Notes under the pieces: generated by a model
Database searches by the model: none
Seen by the model: only the letters and a program-made list of their open reading frames with translations
What the model was told of the DNA's origin: nothing
Assembly: GCA_017411715.1 (NCBI GenBank)
Contig: JAFQPO010000001.1
Span: 89,981 to 153,980 of the forward strand
DNA: 64,000 bases
DNA from: Bacilli bacterium
Lineage (GTDB): Bacteria; Bacillota_I; Bacilli_A; ML615J-28; CAG-313
Direction of reading: 5' to 3'
Translations under genes and position numbers: made by a program
Shown: positions 29,938 through 38,054 of the stretch, one piece after another
Layout of the letters: every line of letters starts with the position of its first letter
How positions within the stretch are numbered: position 1 is the first letter of the stretch

Positions 29938-31029
29938 CTAAATCATTCCTTTATTTATTATTATACATAAAGCAACCGCAAATACAATTATCCCTGCTAT
30001 TAATAATGCAACATCATATAAAAGCAAAGTCTTTTTTCTTTCATGTAGTGTTAAAGTAAATCCACATAAAACTAATCCGAGTAGTACAAGTAATAAACCT
30101 GCATAACCTAGCATTAACATAGCTAGTGTAAATGGATCTGTGATTGTAGTAAAGATATTAATTGTTCCTAATAAGAAACCAAGTAAAGTTGTCATTAAAG
30201 CAATTGATTTGTAATTACTTACTTTTAGTTGATCTAAATCTTTAACTTTCTCTTCATTTAAATCATAAGCATGAGTGATTGAGGCTTTTAGTAAATATTG
30301 GTTATATTCATTGACTTTAGCGTCACGATCAGTTGATTCTGAAAGTAAATTGATTGCTTTAGTGATTTCTTCTTCACCTTTATTATATTGTTCAAGAAGA
30401 ATTAATATTCTACCATAATTTAAATAAAATTTTTCATATACAGCCTCTGGCGAGCCTTTTTCCTGCATTTCAATTCTAATTACTTTTTTAATACATCTTT
30501 CAGCTTTTTTCAAAAGTTCGATATTTTCTGGTTCTTTTCTTTCATTAAGATGATATTCAAAGTATTTACATATTAAAGCAGTATAAACATTAAGTGCTCC
30601 AACATGATTAGTATAATCACAATTATCATTTTTAAGTGATACAAAAGCACTTGACTCTTTTATAGCTTTGTAAATAACAGATGACTTACTAGCAGCGGCT
30701 AATACGGCCATTAACTTAATATGTTTCATTAATTCATATTCATCAAAATTATCTTCTGCTAACATCGCCATAGTTAAATAATCACCATAGCTTTGTCTTC
30801 TACACATTGTAAAAAGAATGAAGAAAATTGTAAATGATAATTCTTTATTTTCTTTATATGCAATTCTAACTTCTTCACATAAATTCTCATATAAATCTTT
30901 TGTAATTTTATATGATTTAGCAACATCAGTTATTTTCATTTCATATTCTCTAGAATTAACATATTTATTAAATTCTTCTACGTTTATTATTTTTTTCGCC
31001 TCTATAATTATATTTCCAATACTACTCAT
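29938..31029 (-). CDS. Helical-repeat membrane protein, partner of PP2C
   Basis: 363 residues, family not recognised. Residues 1-265 are alpha-helical with TPR-like spacing (for example EKFYLNYGRILILLEQYNKGEEEI). Three hydrophobic helices follow at the C-terminus, split by a short HERKK loop. TAGGAG lies seven bases before the start, and the promoter is TTGCGA-17-TATAAT. Tail-anchored orientation would put the repeat domain in the cytosol beside the phosphatase encoded next. A signalling or scaffold role is inference only. Confidence 0.7.
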   Translation of the reverse strand: MSSIGNIIIEAKKIINVEEFNKYVNSREYEMKITDVAKSYKITKDLYENLCEEVRIAYKENKELSFTIFFILFTMCRRQSYGDYLTMAMLAEDNFDEYELMKHIKLMAVLAAASKSSVIYKAIKESSAFVSLKNDNCDYTNHVGALNVYTALICKYFEYHLNERKEPENIELLKKAERCIKKVIRIEMQEKGSPEAVYEKFYLNYGRILILLEQYNKGEEEITKAINLLSESTDRDAKVNEYNQYLLKASITHAYDLNEEKVKDLDQLKVSNYKSIALMTTLLGFLLGTINIFTTITDPFTLAMLMLGYAGLLLVLLGLVLCGFTLTLHERKKTLLLYDVALLIAGIIVFAVALCIIINKGMI

Positions 31030-31056
31030 TATATTTCTCCTATATTTTATATACTT

Positions 31057-31085
31057 ATTATATAATTTTTTTAATATTATCGCAA
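31057..31085 (-). promoter_or_regulatory. Promoter of the PP2C unit
   Basis: TTGCGA (31080-31085), 17 bases, TATAAT (31057-31062) on the minus strand. Confidence 0.6.
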
Positions 31086-31100
31086 TAAAATTAGTAAAAA

Positions 31101-31149
31101 ATAAAAAAGGATTAAATTTTGTATACCGAAGTAAACATCTTTAATCCTT
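31101..31149 (-). terminator. Terminator of infC-rpmI-rplT
   Basis: AAGGATTAAA (31107-31116) pairs with TTTAATCCTT (31140-31149) on the minus strand. The loop contains an inner hairpin closed by a UUCG tetraloop, and a long T-tract follows. Confidence 0.8.
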
Positions 31150-31160
31150 ATTTTTAATTA

Positions 31161-31517
31161 TTAAGCTAATTTAGCTTTTGCAGCATCGCAAAGAGCAGTG
31201 AACATAGCTGCATCACTTACAGCTAATTCAGCTAACATTTTACGGTTGATATCGATATTAGCAAGTTTTAAACCATGCATTAATTGGCTATAGCTTAAAC
31301 CATTTGCACGTGAAGCCGCATTAATACGGATAATCCATAATTTACGGAAATTACGTTTATTGTTTTTACGGTCACGGTAAGCATATCTTAATGAATGCAT
31401 TACTTGTTCATGGGCAGTTTTATATAATGTGTGTTTTGAACCAAAATAACCTTTTGCAAGTTTTAAAACACGGTTACGTCTTCTACGAGATACAACTCCA
31501 CCTTTTGTTCTTGGCAT
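31161..31517 (-). CDS. rplT: 50S ribosomal protein L20
   Basis: 118 residues, the normal length. The family signature [18 protein letters not shown] is intact, and the basic N-terminus ([24 protein letters not shown] type) matches. Binds 23S rRNA early in assembly and in Bacilli represses its own operon through the infC leader. Follows rpmI by 14 bases. Confidence 0.98.
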   Translation of the reverse strand: MPRTKGGVVSRRRRNRVLKLAKGYFGSKHTLYKTAHEQVMHSLRYAYRDRKNNKRNFRKLWIIRINAASRANGLSYSQLMHGLKLANIDINRKMLAELAVSDAAMFTALCDAAKAKLA

Positions 31518-31531
31518 CTTGATTTTCCTCC

Positions 31532-31732
31532 TTATTTAATATTCGCAATGATTTGTCTGTTGTGACGAAGGTCTGCTGTACAAACAAGGGCTTTCTTGCG
31601 TAATTGTCTAGTTTGTTTTTGTGTAGTTCCTGGAGCTAAATGGCTAGTTCCAGCTTGGCCGCGAACAACTTTGCCGCTACCAGTTTTTGTTAAGCGTTTT
31701 TTAGTACCGCTATGTGAGTGCATTTTTGGCAT
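31532..31732 (-). CDS. rpmI: 50S ribosomal protein L35
   Basis: 66 residues. N-terminus [21 protein letters not shown] is close to the family standard (KxKThsgaaKRFk type). Small basic protein of the large subunit, between infC and rplT in the usual order, with a strong AAGGAG site. Confidence 0.97.
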   Translation of the reverse strand: MPKMHSHSGTKKRLTKTGSGKVVRGQAGTSHLAPGTTQKQTRQLRKKALVCTADLRHNRQIIANIK

Positions 31733-31758
31733 TTTAATTTTCTCCTTTTATTAAATTT

Positions 31759-32301
31759 TTACTTTTTCTTTTTGTCAGGTAATGCAGATAACATCATGAA
31801 CATATTACGGCCATCTAAATAAGGCGCAACATCAACATTTGCTACATCCGCTAACCCTTCTTGGAATTTAACGAATAATTCTTTAGTCTTATTAGCATGT
31901 TCAATCATACGTCCACGGAAACGACAGCTAACTTTAACTTTGTCACCATCAGTTAAGAACTTACGAGCAGCTTTTTGCTTTGTATTAAAATCACCAACAT
32001 CAATAGTTGGGCTTAAACGGACTTCCTTAACAGCAATAACTTTTTGGTTTTTCTTAGCTTCTTTCGCCTTTTTAATTTGATCGTAACGATATTTACTATA
32101 GTCTAATAATTTACAAACAGGAACAGGTGCATTTGGAGCAACACATACTAAATCATAGCCGCGTTCATCCGCAATTTTTAATGCTTCTAAACAATCTAAT
32201 TCTCCTAGTTTTTCACCAGTTTCTGAAATAACGAGAACCACTTCCGCAGTAATGTCTTCATTAACTAAGTTCTCTTGTTTTTTGTCTAAAGATTTACTGA
32301 T
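31759..32301 (-). CDS. infC: Translation initiation factor IF-3 (non-canonical AUC start)
   Basis: 180 residues. The N-domain (NLVNEDITAEVVLVISETGEKLG), the linker and the C-domain (VRLSPTIDVGDFNTKQ, RFRGRMIEH) are as in the family. The only in-frame ATG upstream (32370) would add 23 residues and lies within the leader terminator. The ideal GGAGG is followed eight bases later by ATC, encoding I-S-K, matching the ISK start of Bacillus IF-3, whose infC begins at AUU. I therefore place the start at AUC 32301. Rare starts let IF-3 limit its own synthesis. IF-3 checks start codon and tRNA on the 30S subunit. Confidence 0.93.
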   Translation of the reverse strand: MSKSLDKKQENLVNEDITAEVVLVISETGEKLGELDCLEALKIADERGYDLVCVAPNAPVPVCKLLDYSKYRYDQIKKAKEAKKNQKVIAVKEVRLSPTIDVGDFNTKQKAARKFLTDGDKVKVSCRFRGRMIEHANKTKELFVKFQEGLADVANVDVAPYLDGRNMFMMLSALPDKKKK

Positions 32302-32476
32302 AACATTCACCTCCGAATTTATTAAAAAAGTATGAAAAAAAGTGGACGACAAAGTCCACCTCGAAATCAATTTAACAAAACGTATAAAAACGGCTTTAAT
32401 GTTAATGACTGTTTACCCAAAGATTAAAATCAATCAGGTGAGAAAGGACTTCTACTTTTCATAACTATTTTTAATT
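32302..32476 (-). promoter_or_regulatory. infC-rpmI-rplT leader with attenuator (L20-leader type)
   Basis: About 175 nucleotides between the promoter and infC, ending in a terminator-like hairpin. In Bacilli this leader binds L20 and controls readthrough. I infer the same class from position and layout; the detailed L20-binding structure was not verified. Confidence 0.6.
32335..32359 (-). terminator. Attenuator terminator in the infC leader
   Basis: GTGGAC (32342-32347) pairs with GTCCAC (32354-32359), six-base loop, with seven U residues following in the minus-strand RNA, 34 bases before the start codon. Confidence 0.75.
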
Positions 32477-32482
32477 CACATA

Positions 32483-32511
32483 ATTATACCATAAATTTAC
32501 TGCTTTGTCAA
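32483..32511 (-). promoter_or_regulatory. Consensus promoter of infC-rpmI-rplT
   Basis: TTGACA (32506-32511), 17 bases, TGG-TATAAT (-10 at 32483-32488): a perfect sigma-A promoter with extended -10. Confidence 0.85.
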
Positions 32512-32528
32512 AACATATGAATAAATTT

Positions 32529-33224
32529 TTATAGATCCTTTATCATATACAAATGATACATTGACATTACTACAACAGGAAAGACTATTATAATTGTTAA
32601 ACCACTCTTTAAGTATAACTCATTGTTAACATTTGATATAATCGGAAAAACTACACTGTACAAATCTAACAATACACTTTCTGTACTTATTAAATTTGCA
32701 AGAAAGTCACCAAACAAAAATAAGATAATTGTCACAAAGGAAATTAAATAATTAGGTAATATCTTAACTAAGATGTTCGCAATAACACCATAGTAAATCG
32801 CGGTTATCGATACTATAAGAACTGATTTATAGTCACTAAAATTAAAGTATTCATTACTAATAATCCCCATTATAATAAATGATAAAAACATTACAGTAAT
32901 AAAACTAATGACGATTAAACTATAAACACTTAACTTAGTAATAATATACTTACTTCTTTCTATTTTACTTGTAACCCAGATATTAGCGTATGAATCATTT
33001 TTTGGTAAGCCTGAAAAAGTAAAAATATTTATTGAAAAAAGTACACTTATGAATTTAATAATTGATAAAGATAAACTACTATAACTATCTACAAAGTTCA
33101 TTTTAGGTAAAGTCAACCCTAAAATCAAAAAGAAAATAATACTTATTATAAACAAACTACTAATTAAAATAATACTAAACTTATCTATAAAATACCTAAA
33201 ATGAATTCTAATTAAATTTTTCAC
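32529..33224 (-). CDS. ABC-2 type permease of the four-gene unit
   Basis: 231 residues with six hydrophobic helices and no large loops, the size and layout of small ABC-2 permeases (such as those of peptide-stress or immunity exporters). It starts at a GTG overlapping the ATPase gene by 17 bases. Family not identified beyond that. Its stop lies only 17 bases from the infC promoter with no terminator between, so transcripts may run on into infC. Confidence 0.7.
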   Translation of the reverse strand: MKNLIRIHFRYFIDKFSIILISSLFIISIIFFLILGLTLPKMNFVDSYSSLSLSIIKFISVLFSINIFTFSGLPKNDSYANIWVTSKIERSKYIITKLSVYSLIVISFITVMFLSFIIMGIISNEYFNFSDYKSVLIVSITAIYYGVIANILVKILPNYLISFVTIILFLFGDFLANLISTESVLLDLYSVVFPIISNVNNELYLKSGLTIIIVFPVVVMSMYHLYMIKDL

Positions 33225-33789
33225 TTATTTCACTAATCTCATATAAATGATATTTCAAATTATTATAGAAATTAATATTATGAGTAATAACTATCACTTT
33301 CTTATCTAACTTCAATAATTTTTCAATTTCCTTAACAAAAAGTTCTATACTTTCTTTATCTAAACCACTCGTTGGCTCATCAAAAATATAACACGTCGCA
33401 TTTTTAGTAAGTGTTGATATTAATGATACTTTTTGTGACATTCCCTTAGATAATTGGTATAAATATCTGTTTTTCGCATCAAGTATCTTAAATTTCTCTA
33501 GTTCTTTACATATTATATCGTATTCCGCAAACAAAGTTAAATAATCAATGACCTTCATATAACTTGGTAAATAAACTTTATCCGGCATATAAGAAAATAT
33601 TTCATTATTATAATCAATTTTACCTTGATAATTGATATGGGACAAAATACATTTAATTAACGTTGTTTTTCCAGAACCATTAACACCTACAAATAAACTC
33701 AATTCACCATTTTTTATGATGATGTCTTGTTTTTGAATAATTGTTAATTTTGAATACTTCTTACAAATATCTTTTAAAATCATATCCAT
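33208..33789 (-). CDS. Small ABC transporter ATPase
   Basis: 193 residues, a compact ABC ATPase. Walker A GVNGSGKTT is at about residues 34-42, the signature is the degenerate LSKGMSQK, Walker B is CYIFDEPTSG and the H-loop is VITHN. It overlaps the membrane-anchored protein upstream by one base (TAATG) and the permease downstream by 17, so the three are made as a set. Catalytically competent by motif. Substrate unknown. Confidence 0.88.
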   Translation of the reverse strand: MDMILKDICKKYSKLTIIQKQDIIIKNGELSLFVGVNGSGKTTLIKCILSHINYQGKIDYNNEIFSYMPDKVYLPSYMKVIDYLTLFAEYDIICKELEKFKILDAKNRYLYQLSKGMSQKVSLISTLTKNATCYIFDEPTSGLDKESIELFVKEIEKLLKLDKKVIVITHNINFYNNLKYHLYEISEISEKFN

Positions 33790-34706
33790 TATAATGATTG
33801 CCTATATTCCTCATAATAATTATTTGTAGAATTAAAATAACAATAAGGTGGTATAATTTCTTTATACAATGAGCCTAAATATTCAAACTCTATTATTATC
33901 GCAGTTTGGTTAGTAAAGAAAAGTTTTTTATATGAAAAAGGAATCAAATATGTATTACTTTCTTTATCTAGTAATAAAGAAAGATTATTTTTTTCTTCGT
34001 TTAAAATATTATAATTAGGAATGATTGTACTTAATTCTGTGTTATTAGAAATATTATCATATTCTACTTCTAGTATGTTAGCAGTTGAAACATTTCCATA
34101 AGGTAGCGATAAATCAATGTTAGTTATTTTAACTTTATCATTTTTGCCAAATTCAACAACTACACCGCATAACATCTCCATATCATTAATTTTGTTCACA
34201 ATTCCTTTAATTCTTGAAACATTAATAAAATTAGTCTCACTATTTGGTAAATAAATCACATTACCTATTGGTATTTCTAATTTTTCTTCATTTGATTCAA
34301 TATTTAAAACAACATTTTCAAAATATGATACATCACTTCCAAGCATTGGAAAATCAAATTTTATTTTATAATGGTAGTTATTTGTATCTAATTTTTCATA
34401 TGTAATTGAAGTTAATTTTAGCTGACAATAATTAGTTAAAGAATTATTATCTGTTAAATAAGTATCAGTAATTAATTCTTGATCAAAATATTCAACTGAT
34501 TTTTCAGAACTAAATAACTCTAAACTAATTTCATAGTTTTTATCATTAATAATATAGTTTTGTAAATAATTAACTAATACTATTTCTCGATTATTTCTTT
34601 TAATTATGATAATTGTTAAGCTAATTATAAAAGATACTACCGCAATTAATAATATTAATTTAGTGTAATACTTCTTCAAGAAATTCATAGTATTCAGTTT
34701 CCACAT
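33789..34706 (-). CDS. Membrane-anchored extracytoplasmic protein, unknown family
   Basis: 305 residues. A single hydrophobic helix (about 16-34) is followed by a beta-rich domain of about 270 residues predicted outside the cell, poor in cysteine and without a recognised motif. The start at 34706 has GGGAG seven bases upstream and overlaps the secreted-protein gene by 47 bases, a strong sign of coupling. By position it could be an accessory (adaptor-like) subunit of the ABC pair encoded next. That role is inference. Confidence 0.65.
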   Translation of the reverse strand: MWKLNTMNFLKKYYTKLILLIAVVSFIISLTIIIIKRNNREIVLVNYLQNYIINDKNYEISLELFSSEKSVEYFDQELITDTYLTDNNSLTNYCQLKLTSITYEKLDTNNYHYKIKFDFPMLGSDVSYFENVVLNIESNEEKLEIPIGNVIYLPNSETNFINVSRIKGIVNKINDMEMLCGVVVEFGKNDKVKITNIDLSLPYGNVSTANILEVEYDNISNNTELSTIIPNYNILNEEKNNLSLLLDKESNTYLIPFSYKKLFFTNQTAIIIEFEYLGSLYKEIIPPYCYFNSTNNYYEEYRQSL

Positions 34707-35307
34707 TTACATACTCCCATTCACCTTTTTTTATTTTTACACCTAACACATGTAAATGAGCTACTCCATTACTAAGTATTGCATTTCCTTTAGTTTTAAT
34801 AGTTAAACTTGTATATGGATCAATGATGATTAGAATTTTAGTTGATTCAGTTACTGTTTTAGTATGTTCTTCTCCAACTTCTAATTTTAAAGCTGTATCA
34901 AAGCCCAAATTAACTAGTTCAATTTTTGCCCCTAAATCACTTGTTAAACTATTAGTAGTTTTAATACTTTTTGAAATTCTTTCCGTACTTTCATAATTAT
35001 ATGTAAAATCTAATCTATTAGAAGTATCATTATGTTTAGAGAAAACTGTCATTCCTGTATACTGTACATCCTCTTTAGTCTTAATCGGAACAAAACTCCA
35101 GCCGAACAAACGTCTTTTTGCCTTTTTATGAGCCTTAGCTACTTCTTCTTTTGATATTTCATCTAAGAACAATTTACGATAATCATAACTAGATAAAGAT
35201 TCGAAGTCTTCATGTGAATGATTATCTGCATTTACTTTAATCATAACCGATGACATTAGATTAAAAAGACTTAAAACTAATAACATTATCATTATAACTT
35301 TACGCAT
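34660..35307 (-). CDS. Secreted beta-rich protein heading the four-gene ABC unit
   Basis: 215 residues from the ATG at 35307 (GAGGTG eight bases upstream). Signal peptide about 1-28, ending VNA. The mature part begins with charged DNHSHEDF and KKAKRRLFG. It then shows long alternating polar/hydrophobic Ser/Thr-rich strands (TERISKSIKTTNSLTSD, EEHTKTVTESTK), reminiscent of the stem of ETX/MTX2-type beta pore-forming proteins. That resemblance is by eye and weak. It has its own promoter with an overlapping inverted repeat. Role unknown; it may be the substrate or sensor of the ABC unit. Confidence 0.65.
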   Translation of the reverse strand: MRKVIMIMLLVLSLFNLMSSVMIKVNADNHSHEDFESLSSYDYRKLFLDEISKEEVAKAHKKAKRRLFGWSFVPIKTKEDVQYTGMTVFSKHNDTSNRLDFTYNYESTERISKSIKTTNSLTSDLGAKIELVNLGFDTALKLEVGEEHTKTVTESTKILIIIDPYTSLTIKTKGNAILSNGVAHLHVLGVKIKKGEWEYVNVETEYYEFLEEVLH

Positions 35308-35332
35308 ATTAAAAACACCTCTTTTCACAACC

Positions 35333-35361
35333 ATTATACACTTGAAATATTAGTTATTCAA
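35333..35361 (-). promoter_or_regulatory. Promoter of the four-gene ABC unit
   Basis: TTGAAT (35356-35361), 17 bases, TATAAT (35333-35338) on the minus strand. Confidence 0.7.
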
Positions 35362-35362
35362 G
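35341..35362. promoter_or_regulatory. Candidate operator in that promoter
   Basis: CTTGAA (35341-35346) and TTCAAG (35357-35362) form an inverted repeat filling the space between -35 and -10. Confidence 0.4.
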
Positions 35363-35412
35363 GATATTTTAATTCGAAAATAAGGTGTTTATTTAAATTT
35401 AGTTTTATATAA

Positions 35413-36672
35413 TTATTTCATCATTTCTTCGATATCAGAAACTTCTTTAATAATATCTTTAGATAAAAGAATTGCTTTGTCGCAAGTTATTAAGATATTA
35501 TCTTCGATACGAATACCTATTTTTTCTTCTGCGATATAAAGCCCTGGTTCAATTGTGATAACCATTCCTGCTTTTAAACCTAATTTAGCAATACTAGGAT
35601 CATGAACATCTAAACCAAGTGAATGACCTATAGAATGATAATAGTATTTTGATAGCTCAGAATGTTCTTTAATTAAGCCAAGTCTAATTAAACCTTCTGC
35701 TAAAATATTTTTAGCGTAGTCATTTAATTCTTGCCAACTCATTCCATCTGTTGCGTATTCAATACATTTTTTATTACATTCAAGAACAATTTCATAAATT
35801 TCTTTTTGGCGTTTTGTAAATTTACCACTTACAGGGAATGTTCTTGTAATATCACTTGCATATTGTTTTGTGTAAGTTCCAACATCCATTAGTAATAAAT
35901 CATCTGAATTAATATCAGAGTTATTTTCTTCATAGTGAAGAATAGTTCCATTTTCGCCAGCAGCAATAATACTGTTGAATGAAATGATTTTGTCTTCTAT
36001 ATTATGAATGAAATTATAATGCGCATTAGCTATTTTTTCAGAAGTCAATTCATGATGATGATTCATAACATTATAAATAGCTCTTTTTGTTGTGGCAATA
36101 CTTTCTTTAATAAGGTCTACTTCACCATCACTTTTTGTCATACGAAGTTCAACAACATCTGCATAAATATTTTTAATTTCGATACCAGGATATTTTTCAT
36201 GAAGAGTTTTCGCATATTCTAAAGAATAAGTATTATATAAAGGGACATTTCTTTCTTCTAAATCAAGATATACTCTTTCTACAACCCCTAGTGAATATCT
36301 AAGTGGTTGTAGTAAATTACTCATAAAGTTATCAAAAGCTCCATGGTACATGATATTTTTAATATCTACTCCAGAAATTAAACTAGCTTCTTCTTTAGTA
36401 TATTTAGCACCGACCCATTTAACCATAATTGGATCGTTTTCATCAATGAATAAATATTCTTGCTTTTTGCCATCAAAATTAGCAATCAATAAGATAATAT
36501 TTTCTTGTTCTAAGCCAGTTAAATAATAGAAGTTTTTATTAACCACAAAGTGATGCATACTATCAGCAGATTTAAAAGCACTAAAACCAGAAGCAAACAT
36601 TGCGACTGAATTATTAGTTAATTTAGAAAATAATAAATTACGCTTTTCTTGATGTAGTGCTGCGTTTGTCAT
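35413..36672 (-). CDS. pepP: Xaa-Pro aminopeptidase (M24B)
   Basis: 419 residues. N-terminal creatinase-like domain (NFYYLTGLEQ). The C-terminal pita-bread domain carries the metal ligands in LMDVGTYTKQYASDITRTF (two Asp), HSIGHSLGLDVHD (His), TIEPGLY (Glu) and GIRIEDNI (Glu). It removes N-terminal residues before proline, in the cytosol. AAGGAGG lies nine bases before the ATG, inside the end of the MarR gene, with a 35-base overlap. Confidence 0.93.
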   Translation of the reverse strand: MTNAALHQEKRNLLFSKLTNNSVAMFASGFSAFKSADSMHHFVVNKNFYYLTGLEQENIILLIANFDGKKQEYLFIDENDPIMVKWVGAKYTKEEASLISGVDIKNIMYHGAFDNFMSNLLQPLRYSLGVVERVYLDLEERNVPLYNTYSLEYAKTLHEKYPGIEIKNIYADVVELRMTKSDGEVDLIKESIATTKRAIYNVMNHHHELTSEKIANAHYNFIHNIEDKIISFNSIIAAGENGTILHYEENNSDINSDDLLLMDVGTYTKQYASDITRTFPVSGKFTKRQKEIYEIVLECNKKCIEYATDGMSWQELNDYAKNILAEGLIRLGLIKEHSELSKYYYHSIGHSLGLDVHDPSIAKLGLKAGMVITIEPGLYIAEEKIGIRIEDNILITCDKAILLSKDIIKEVSDIEEMMK

Positions 36673-37681
36673 TTGTTTCTCCTCCTTCTTTAGTACTATT
36701 ATATACAGAAATATAGTTTTCTAAAACTCTAGTAAATTGGGCTAATACTTTTGTAGCATCACGAATAGTAACTCCATCAAGTACTGACATTAAAATATCT
36801 TCATGGAATTTATCGTGGAATTTAAGTACGCGTTTACCTTTTTGAGTAATAACTAATCTTACAATACGATGATCTTTTTCATCGCGGATACGATCAATAT
36901 ATTCTTTTTGAATTAATCTATTAACACCAATTGTTAAAGAACCAACTGTAACTTTTAAAGCATCCGCAATTTTAGTCATTGGTTGATTATTCATTTCATC
37001 AACTTTTTGAACAACATGTAATTCTCCAATTGTTAAATCAGGAATACCTTTTTTATCCATTGTTTTTTCTTCAATAACCATAGTTAAGTTAGCGATATAA
37101 TCAAAATATTCGCCAAGTTTTTTGTACATTAGTTTTTCTTCTTTAGTAAAGGTTTTTACTTTTTTCTTAGGAAGAGGTTTTACTTCTTGTACTTTTGGCG
37201 CAACTTTAGGTGTTTTAGTTTTCTTAGCAGGTGTTTTTGGCTTTTCTTCAGGTTGTTGTTGAATAACTTTACCTTTATTGAAAATAACTATATTTTTTTG
37301 GCCTGTTAATTGTTTCTTAGCTTGAGAAATAGAATCTTTTTCAGATAATGGTTTTTTAGGAGCAGCTTTTTTCGCAGGTTCTTTCGCAGGAACATTTTTT
37401 GAAGCAGCTTCTTTTTCTTTAGCAAGACGTTCTTTTTCTTTGGCTTTTTCTTTTTCCTTAGCAAGACGTTCTTTTTCTTTAGCCTTTTCCTTTTCCTTTG
37501 CTAAACGAGCTTTTTCTTTCTCTTTTTCTTTAGCAAGACGTTCTTTTTCTTTGGCCTTTTCTTTTTCCTTAGCTAAACGAGCTTTTTCTTTCTCTTTTTC
37601 TTTAGCTTTTTGTAATTTTAATTTTTCAGCGTCAGTTAATTTAGTTGTAGTTTTTTTAGTAGGAGTAGTTTTGTTTTCCAT
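36638..37681 (-). CDS. MarR-family regulator fused to a Lys/Glu-rich repeat domain
   Basis: 347 residues. The C-terminal 150 residues are a complete MarR winged helix: TIGELHVVQKVDE, MTKIADALKVTVGSLTIGVNRLIQKEYI (recognition helix) and DEKDHRIVRLVIT (wing). The N-terminal half is low complexity: residues 20-90 repeat KEKEKAKEKERLAKE about five times, probably one long charged helix, then Pro/Lys linkers. MarR proteins are normally about 150 residues. Near acpP and tex, it could control fatty-acid synthesis like FabT; that is inference from position. Consensus promoter. Confidence 0.85.
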   Translation of the reverse strand: MENKTTPTKKTTTKLTDAEKLKLQKAKEKEKEKARLAKEKEKAKEKERLAKEKEKEKARLAKEKEKAKEKERLAKEKEKAKEKERLAKEKEAASKNVPAKEPAKKAAPKKPLSEKDSISQAKKQLTGQKNIVIFNKGKVIQQQPEEKPKTPAKKTKTPKVAPKVQEVKPLPKKKVKTFTKEEKLMYKKLGEYFDYIANLTMVIEEKTMDKKGIPDLTIGELHVVQKVDEMNNQPMTKIADALKVTVGSLTIGVNRLIQKEYIDRIRDEKDHRIVRLVITQKGKRVLKFHDKFHEDILMSVLDGVTIRDATKVLAQFTRVLENYISVYNSTKEGGETNDKRSTTSRKA

Positions 37682-37705
37682 AATATCATCCTCTTTCTTA
37701 ATTTT

Positions 37706-37734
37706 ATTATACTACAAATTGTTTTTAATGTCAA
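37706..37734 (-). promoter_or_regulatory. Consensus promoter of the MarR-pepP unit
   Basis: TTGACA (37729-37734), 17 bases, TATAAT (37706-37711). The AGTTTGA at the -35 resembles half of a FabT site, without the second half. Confidence 0.8.
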
Positions 37735-37771
37735 ACTATTTTACTTTTAATATAAATATATTTAAATTAAA

Positions 37772-37799
37772 AAGTAACGATTTTTTAAAATCGTTACTT
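37772..37799 (-). terminator. Terminator of tex-acpP
   Basis: AAGTAACGATTTT (37772-37784) and its exact complement (37787-37799). A TTTTTAATTT tract follows on the minus strand. Confidence 0.85.
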
Positions 37800-37807
37800 C
37801 TATAAAA

Positions 37808-38035
37808 TTATAATCTTGCTTCGATATATTTAACTAATTCAGCTACTGTTTTAGCGTTTTGAGCAGCATCATCGTCTACTTCTAAACCAAATTCGTCTTC
37901 TAAAGCCATGATTAATTCAACTGCGTCTAATGAGTCAGCTCCTAAATCATCAATTAAATGTGTTTCCATAGTAATTTTTGCTGGATCTACATTTAACCCT
38001 TTTGCGATAATATCTCTTACTTTTTCGAATACCAT
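37808..38035 (-). CDS. acpP: Acyl carrier protein
   Basis: 75 residues, the standard size and acidity. The phosphopantetheine serine is in [10 protein letters not shown] (DSL motif). Carries acyl chains in fatty-acid synthesis. Start at 38035 after AAGGAG; the longer frame to 38113 overlaps tex and is not needed. It lies 19 bases behind tex and ends at a strong terminator. Confidence 0.97.
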   Translation of the reverse strand: MVFEKVRDIIAKGLNVDPAKITMETHLIDDLGADSLDAVELIMALEDEFGLEVDDDAAQNAKTVAELVKYIEARL

Positions 38036-38054
38036 TTTAATGTCTCCTTTTTTT

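Noticed and set aside
32302..32370. IF-3 starting 23 codons earlier at ATG 32370
   Set aside because: The ATG precedes the attenuator hairpin and the added residues match no IF-3; the ribosome site points to ATC 32301.
33208..33789. Full match of the four-gene unit to the Bacillus yyd peptide system
   Set aside because: The sizes of ATPase and permease are similar, but no radical SAM enzyme, protease or small precursor peptide is present.
37400..37620. Plus-strand Phe/Ser-rich frame and repeat array
   Set aside because: It is the mirror of the Lys/Glu codon repeat of the MarR gene, which has a promoter, a ribosome site and a real domain.
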